Shown here piece by piece: positions 30,001 through 39,000 of a stretch of DNA of 64,000 nucleotides; the stretch's first letter is position 1; every line of letters begins with the position of its first letter. The stretch comes from Microvelia longipes. Taxonomy: Eukaryota > Arthropoda > Insecta > Hemiptera > Veliidae. A program made the position numbers and the translations under genes. The notes beneath the pieces were generated by a model that searched no databases, was not told the DNA's origin, and saw only the letters and a list, made by a program, of their open reading frames with translations. The DNA is taken from NCBI GenBank assembly GCA_018340805.1, contig JACMZG010001870.1:44945020-45009019 (forward strand), given 5' to 3'.

Positions 30001-33000
30001 TTCATCCCTGAAGATGTCTCCCACAGTGGAAGTAAAACTTAAGATTCTTCATCTAGATTGATGCAGTCACCACCCTGAAGTCCTAAATCTTTGATTTTTT
30101 TATAAATGAAATTATTAAACAAAATGGGTCTTATTGGAAACAGCATCTTATTTAAAATAAATAAATCAAAGTAATTAGCGCGTTATGTGCGGAAAGTAGC
30201 TGATGTTACTTTGCCAAGCACAACACGATACTGATAGCAACAAACAAATGAAACACAACATTATGGGAAAATTTGACACAAATGAAACAAAGTTCAAAGA
30301 GCAAGTGGAAGGATTTTTAAAATGGATCAGGAGACGTGTGTTTAGAGCACGCTCACTGGGGGGTTTGTACTAGGGTTATTCTGTGATGTCTACCAAGTGG
30401 GTTGGTATTTTTTTTTTCGAAGTTAGACGTCTGTTTCCAATAAAACAGCTGTTTTTTCATATTAAAAGTCGCAACCCAAGTAGTACAATTTCTGAAAAAC
30501 AGCTGTTTAAAAAAAAACAGAAGACGTCTAACTTCGAAAAAAAAAATACCAACCCACTTGATAACCAGTACATTCCCAGTAAGCGTGCTTACAACACATG
30601 TCTCCTGATCCACTCAATCCATTCCAGTTCTACCAATAATTGGTAGAACTGAAGTATTTTTTTCAATAACCTTTATTATTTTATCCAAATCTTCTTCAAA
30701 GGATATAATGATCATCAGATAGCTATTGAAGACTGATAATCAGCCTGTTTGCAACACTGTTTTTTCTCTTAGCTCGGCTGGAGAATTGTTAAAAGACCAG
30801 AGAGTGCTTTCTCAATGTTTGTTTTGTCTGGTTACGTCACAGTTACATGTTAGTTATAATTTGTGTTTTACATGTTCTTTTCTCTTCGTTTTAGAACGCA
30901 GCGTTCAATGAAGCAGCTAGGCAAGAGAATTTGGTTAAAATACAAAGACTACGTCAGACGCTGGAAGCGGCTCAGCAGCAAGAACTGCAGTATAAACAGC
31001 TAGAAGTGAGTCCTCATACAACATACACTTTGGTGATTTTACAACTTTATACTTTATTAGATTTAATATTACTTAATATTTTTACTTTTCCTCATTTATA
31101 CCGTAGGTATATGGGAAAAGTATTGTGTTTGCAAAAATATTCGAAACCGGATGAAACCGGAATTCATTTTTTAGGTGTTTAAGGCCTCCTGAGTGGTTTC
31201 CACAAAGTTGTCTGTCTGTATGTGTGTGTGTCCTGTTTCATTGTAGCTCCAGTGTATTTATGCTAGAGAGAGTTGAAACTTTGTGAAAAAAATGATGAAA
31301 TTTGGCATGCACGTAGTCATGTATAAAACTAACATATGTGCTAAGTTTCATCTCCATCGGACGCATTTTGGACAAAGCTGCTCAATGGATCAAGCCATGA
31401 ACTTGTTTAATACCTTTGGAAAATGTGGACCATTTTTTTGTATCAACTCGATACGTATAGAAAGCACCTCGACTTTAGTTCAGTTAATTCAATTTTTAAA
31501 TAAGCTTATAGCTTTAATATTTTCTTTTTGACTGTGCTTCTTCTTGGGCTTCTTAGCCTGTTAGCACTAGAAACTTTAAAAATTAAACCAGTCTACTGCT
31601 GTAGATGTGCTATTCAGAAAATAATTTTTTATGACATCATTGACCCGCAATAATGACTCAGTGAAAATTTTGAAAAATCATTAAACGCAGAAAAATTATG
31701 CAATCCGATTGAAATTTGGCATGCATGTAGTCCTGTATAAGACTAACATATGTGCTAAGTTTCATCTCATTATCGACATTAGTTTAATTTTTATCAAATG
31801 ACTTGTGTACGTTTTTTTAAAAAAATAGTAAAAAGTCAGAAAATATTTCAATTGAGTTGAAATTTAGTACAAGTGTATACCTTATTTAATAAATAAGTAC
31901 AAAAAGTTTCGCTTAAATACGACAAGTATATCAATTTTTGTTGGGTCATAAAAGTTAAGTAGCATTGAGCGTGGTCAGTAGCATTGGTGACAGCTGAGAA
32001 TGAAACGGATGTATTTACTATCTGAGGACAAGCGAAGTGAGTCTGAAGACATGTTGCAGTATAAATTTGTCGAATTGTATATTCTGAGGTTTAGCGAAGT
32101 GAGTCTGAAGACATGTTGCAGTATAAATTTGTCGAATTGTATATTCTGAGGTTTAGCGAAGTGAGTCCGAAGACATGTGCAGTATAAATTTGTCGATCGT
32201 ATATTCTTAGTTTAGCGAAGTGAGTCTGAAGACATGTTGCAGTATAACATTTGTCGAATTGTATCTTTGAGGTTTAGCGAAGTGAGTCTGAAGACATGTT
32301 GCAGTATAAATTTGTCGAATTGTATATTCTGAGTTAGCGAAGTGAGTCCGAAAGACATGTTGCAGTATAAATTTGTCGAATTGTATTCTGAGGCTTTACG
32401 AAGTGAGTCCGAAGACATGTTGCAGTTATAAATTTGTCGAATGTTAATTCTGAGGTTTAGCGAAGTGAGTCTGAAGACATGTTGCAGTATAATAATTGAA
32501 TAGCGGTTAGTCGAATGGTCGAAGACATAGTTAATTTGTCTGTAGAGGTTAGCGAAGTGAGTCCAGACATGGTTGCGTATAAATTTGTCGAATTGTATAT
32601 TCTGAGGTTAGCGAAGTGAGTCCGAAGACATGTTGCAGTATAAATTTGTCGAATTTTATATTCTGAGGTTTAGCGAAGTGAGTCTGAAGCAGGGAGGATG
32701 AGCGGAGCGAATCCAATTTGATGAGGAAAAGTTCTGAGGCACCCCGTACCCAATCTTTGTTTTGTTTATTGATGTTTGAGTATTTTGAATCCTAACCTGT
32801 TGGACAAAATTTAGACAGAGAGACGAATGAAGTCTGAGTAATTGTGTTATACTTAAATTATTAAGTTTAAACACAGCAGCTCGGCAAGAGAATTTAGTTA
32901 GTTCTGAGTGGAGCTTAATATGATTAGAGGTTTGCTCTTAGAAATAATACTATATATAGAAGGACACAGTGGGCCGTAAACACAATGTAATTCCACACTG

Positions 33001-36000
33001 ATAACACGAAAAGCCAGTTGACTGGTGCAACTAAGTAATGCCTGCCAACCTGACAAAAACAATTATTTTAAATATTTGTTCATAAATATCTATTAATGAA
33101 GAAAAGATCGTAAAAAAAAATATAATAACTTAAAACGCCTGCTGAGTATTTAATAAAACTGGGTCTTAGATGGCAAAAGGGTGGCGGAATACAAGAATCT
33201 ACATTTAGGTTGATGGGACTCTACTATTTATTATATAATTTTAATAATTACGCTTAAACTACAATTTAAAATGCTTTAAATATTGTAATGCACCGGATAT
33301 TTTATATTAGTACTTTATGAATAATCAATCATTAATTAATAATAGAACATAATAATCCTCAAGCAGCTGGAAGTATTGCCAACTTTTTTTTTTTAGAAAA
33401 TTGTATATTGTTTAGGGTGGAAGCAATTACTTAGTTTGCCACCAGTGAACCGAACTTCGTGTTATCAGTAGTGTGCTCCTTCTATATATAAGTATTATTC
33501 TAAGGGTTTTGCTTTTCTTTTTATTTTAAGGGCTCCACTATGAATAGGCAGACTATGATGCTCTTCCAATGCATGTCCATACTTAACTTTATAATTTTAC
33601 GTGTATTTAACAATTTGGTTTGAAAGTTTAGTACAAGGTTTATAATGAGTCCCATTTTTTTAAGGTTTTTGGCTCTTGGCTATAAGTTGAATCCACCAGA
33701 AAAACTGAGGCTTTCACTGGCCTACTTGTTAAGTGGATAACTTAACTTTCTCTTAATTATCCCCCTATAAGAGCATAATCTCTTTCAATATCGTACCCTT
33801 CATATTTGGTATGTATTGGGCTCTTTGTATTAAAAGGAGGTTTAATTTTACCTGTTGGAGAAAAAAAGCCAGCCTCTGTGCCGAAGGTTGTTAAGAGCGT
33901 TAGCATCTTTAACACTGACCTTAGTGACCACCACGGAGGTCTGGGGTTACGCATTCCCAGGTACCTCTCAGCTTTTTTTTTAGTAAAGATTATTGTGTAG
34001 ATCAAATAATTGCCTTCAATTTAGAATTCACTTAGAGTCGGTTGCTACTACCACCCGAGGTGGTTTCCGCAGGGGTTTATCCTGATGAGCCGCAAGGCTC
34101 TAAAACGGACATTATTATTATTTTCTTTGTTGGAGAGTTAGTCTCTTGTTTTATTAATCTTTCCAAGAGAAATTTGGTAGAAATGGTGCAGAATTAGGAA
34201 ATATAGGCTGACAAAATGACCACAACAACATAACCTATTTGCCTCGCTCTGCCTCCCCACCCTGTTACTACTACTAGTACTGAATGTTACTATGTAATAT
34301 TGTGGATGTCAGAGCTTGGTTTTATCCGCCAATCTGGTTTGGTTAAACTGAAACGATTAACAATAAAATTTAGGTTTATAATAATTTCATAGAAAAACAA
34401 ATAATGCATGTGACAAATTATATAGACCAAGAAGCCCAGGGTGATTTTGTTAAGTAAAAAGTGATAATGGCTGGAAACCCGGTCTCAATTTTTACGTCAA
34501 ATCTTCCCTAAACAAGGAATCTGCAATCTGCGACTTCGTATCGGATGGGTTGTCCCCAGGCAGAACTTTGCACTTTACATGTCAAAGTTTACCACCGACA
34601 GTTAATAAACGTGTAATGGCCTGGAATACGGTGTTTGAAGTAAATACTGGGTTTAAAATACTGGGTATCAATTTTCGTAAATACCTTCCTACAGAGGATC
34701 TGCAATTCTGCACCGACATCGTTGCGGATGTGGCGTCCGCAGAGCCAGAACGCACTTCAGGTCAAATTCTACACACCACAAGTTATCAACAGTGTAATGG
34801 CTGGAACCCGATCTCAATTTTATTTACTAAATACATTTCCTGAATCCAAGCGATCTGCAATTCCTCATATCGGATGGTTGTCCAGGCACAGAACCTTTGA
34901 CCCCCTAAAAGTGCGCTCTGCCCTGGACAACCATCCGATACGAGTCGGCAGAATTGCAGATCTTATTGTTCTAGGAGGTTATTTATGAAAAACTTGAAGG
35001 GAGACAGTTTCCAGCTCATTAACACTTTTTATTAACAAAACACCCTGGGCTCTTGACAGAATAAGAATATGCTGGCAATGTGTTTAACTTTTCCTTATTT
35101 ATACCCGTAGGTATAATTCGAAAAGTATTGTCCTTGAGCAAAAAAATTCAAAGCCGGGATGGACAATCATCAGTTTCAGGTGATTTTAAGACCTCCTGAG
35201 TTATATGTTTTTCCCTAAGTTGTATGTCTGTTATCTGTTATCCCATCGTAAGCGTCCCACAACGTATAATTATGCTAAGAGAGATGAAAACTTTGAACAA
35301 AAATCATCCTATTGTAGTAGTTGTGCTATTACAGAAAATAATTATTTGGTAATCTTCGCTAATATCGGTATACCCCGTGTTATCAACGTCCTAACTTTCG
35401 ATTATAATAATCGAACTCTCCTTGTAACCAAGTATCGAATATATATTGGCGCGTACTTTACCGTGTCCCCCAAAACTACACCCCCGTCTCAGATGTTTAT
35501 TTTCTCCATCTCTAACCATCTCCCACCTTAGCAGTAAAAATAATAATTAATTAAATAAAAAACCTGAAATAAACAAACACAAAAATACGTAAAAAAAATA
35601 CCGTAACATAAATAAAATGTGGTTGTATGCATCGATTATTCTTATGAAAAACAATAGTTAAAACATTATAAAACAAAAAAAAAGTATAAAATAGTTATAA
35701 AACTCATTTTACAACAAATAAATATAATAACACAAACAAACAAAAAACTTTAAAAAAATAATAAAAATATGTTCATAAACGTAAAACGTAAAGAAAGGCA
35801 TATATCGATTATTCCTACGTCCATAAATCTCTAAACTAAAATATATCGATATATAGTATTGATAACAGCGTGTACCGTATACCGAAGTTAAGCCAATTAT
35901 TTTAAGATGTCGTTAACACTCAATAGTGACTCAGCAAAAATTTTGAAAAATCATTTGGCATTTGGCATGCATGTGACCATGTATAAGACTAAAATATGTG

Positions 36001-39000
36001 CCAATTTTATCTCATTATCAGCATTAGTTCAATTTTTATCAAATGACTTGTTCTTTTAAAAAGTTGTAAAAACTCGAAAAACTCAATTAAGTTGAAATTT
36101 GTACAAGTGTAAGCACTCTTCAATGTAATAAAATAAGTACCTAAGGTTTCTTTCAAAACGAACAAGGTATCCATTATCTTCATGAGATCATAAAATGTTG
36201 AGCAGCATTGAGTGTGGCAGTGCTAGTAAATGGGTGATCACTGAATGAAACGGATGGATTTATTATCTGAAAGAACAAATGAATCCAATAATGAATCCAC
36301 TGTGAATCCAGTCCAACACGAGTTTCGTATAAATTTAGTTGCATATTCTGAGGACAAAAGCGAGTCCGAAGCTATGAGGAGGGTGTAGCGGATCCGATGT
36401 GATAAGGAAAAGTTCCGAGGTACCCCGTACCCAATTTTTTTAAAACTTACAATTTTCTTTTTGGTTCCACCACCCCAGTTTGACGGATAAAACCACAAGT
36501 CATGTGTTTTGTAACTAACTTATAATGTGTACTGTAACGTGGCGGAACTGGGGTCAGTCTGGTGGCAACCTGCACTACGACGGATCAAGCAGTGGCGGTA
36601 CTCTAGATCAATCTAATTTCTATCCACAGTCAAATCAAGAATCAGCAGATGAATCCAGCAAGATCAGTGGAATCAGCAGGGACCAGGTCAGCAACCTGGA
36701 CAGTGGCAACCTAACAAGAATACCAGCAATGTTAACCTGTTACAGGTGATTTATTGTAGTTTTTATTTTATTAAATTAATGGTTAATATATTTATCAGAA
36801 AATTTCACTTATGAGGTTGTTTGGATAACAANGTTACCTGTTTTAATGATTCTGGTTGTTGAAGATTGCAAACCGAAATAAAATAAAATAAGAAATTTAA
36901 ATGACCAGTGTTAACGGAATTAAAAAAATGATTTCTATAATTAGGGTTTAAGACCCTAAATCAATTTTACACAAGGGGTATTTTTTCAATAAGGAGGACT
37001 GATAAAAAAATATTGGCTTCAAGGAAAAATCCGATTTAGGATCAACCGGAATAAGGAAAAAATTTAATTTACATTAAATTTATGTAAATTAAATTTTTAT
37101 GAATTTAATTTATGTAATTTAAGCGCTACCTTTATAACATAGCTAAATATATTTGCTTTAATCTGTTCAGTTTATGAACCAGATGAAAATGCAGCAGATG
37201 CAAGATCAGACTCAGCTTAATCAGAATCAACTTGAGGTTTGTATTTGTCTCAAGTAAGGGGTGTTTAAGTGGTTTACTAGTGGTCTAAAGGTGAACCTTG
37301 AAGTGGCATGTACCATCCAATATTTTACAGATAAATAATCTGTACTCCAGTGATGGTTTGTAATTTCTGGTGAAGATATGATGAATTTAGTTGAACTTGA
37401 TTAAACTTATTCGGGGCCTTTAATTGTTTTAAGAGTTTCCAGCACTATTCCAGTACTATTAGCCTTTCCTGTCTGCCAACGTATGTGCCTCTTCATGCAC
37501 CACACATCATGCCAATATATGCCATTCCTGTCAACAGATGGTATTTTGTCCATGGTATGCAATATCTTGTGTCATGTACTTGGATTGTGAAAAGTAACTT
37601 TATCTCCAGATGGTGTATAATGTAAAGTTTATTGAGTAGTTTTTAGGGAGTAAAGAAGCACTTTTAACTCCCAAGAGAGAAAAAGTTACTTTTTACTCCC
37701 AAGGGAGTGAAAAGTAACTTTTTCTCCCTTGCGAATAAATAGTGTTACCTATCATTAGATTATTAGAGCCAATTATATAATTTTTTTAAGGGAGGGGTAT
37801 TCTCTAAATTTATACATTTGACCCAATAATTTTTGTAATTTTCCCGGGGGTAACACCCCCAAAATTTAAAGGGGACCCGACCAAAAATTTTTTTTATTGG
37901 TCTAAAATCAGTTTCAGATCAAAAGAAGTTGTTTTGAGCAATTTTTTTTTGGAGGCACTTCCTAAATTTATAAGGGTTAGACCCCAAAAGAAATAAAATA
38001 AAATACAACAAAACGTAATTAAATAAACTCAAAGTCTGGAGATAAAATCTTGTATGCACCTTGGGAGTAAAATTCTATTTTCCCCTCGCAATTACCTACC
38101 TCGGCTTCACCTCGGGAGTTAATAGTCTTAACACTCTCGGCTTTGCCTCGGGAGTTAAACTCATTAATACCTTGGCTTCGCCTCGGAGTAAATACTTTGT
38201 TCCTTCGGCTTACGCTTAGAACCAACAAACTGCTTTAAAAATGTAGTATTATTAAATATAGCTATTGTTGTTACGATTTCAGGAACAAAAATTGAGAGCT
38301 CAGTTGCAGCAGCAAATGCAGCAGGGTGGCCAACCACAACAACAGAGAATGATGCGACCTATCATGCCCAATAATCCGGGTCTTAGGCATCTTCTCCAGC
38401 AGGTTGGTTTTATCTTTTCTTTTTATTTTTTCTCAATTCAATTCAAAAAAAACACTTTATTGCCATTTATTACATGTAATAAAACAATAATATAATCTAC
38501 AGCAATCCCACAAGTCCATATGGACCTGTGTGTGGGGTATGACAGATATTAATGACAAATAGGTTATGGAGAACCTTTTGTATGTTATTGCTAGTATATA
38601 GGTAAAAATAGGTGTGTTGCACTGAAGATCTCTCAAACTGAATTTTTTGTTTCAAAGTGTTTTTATAACCTCTAGAGTTGTCTGCCTGTAGTGATTCACA
38701 TTTAAACATAATTAAAAACTTGTTATGTCATTTCACTTCCAAAGAAATAATTAAAAAACTATTTAAGGCTGCAATGTTAAGTTCGAGGCTCTAATTAACT
38801 TAGAAGTAAAACAACATAACATGTGTGAAAAGAACTTTCATTGCATGACCACGCTCAATGCTGCTTAACTTTATGATACCAAAAAATTATGGATATATTT
38901 GTCGTATTGAAAAAGAAACTTAATGCACTTATTTAGTACGTAAGGGTATATACTTGTACCAAATTTCAACTTAATTTGGATTTTGAAAAATTGAACTTTT

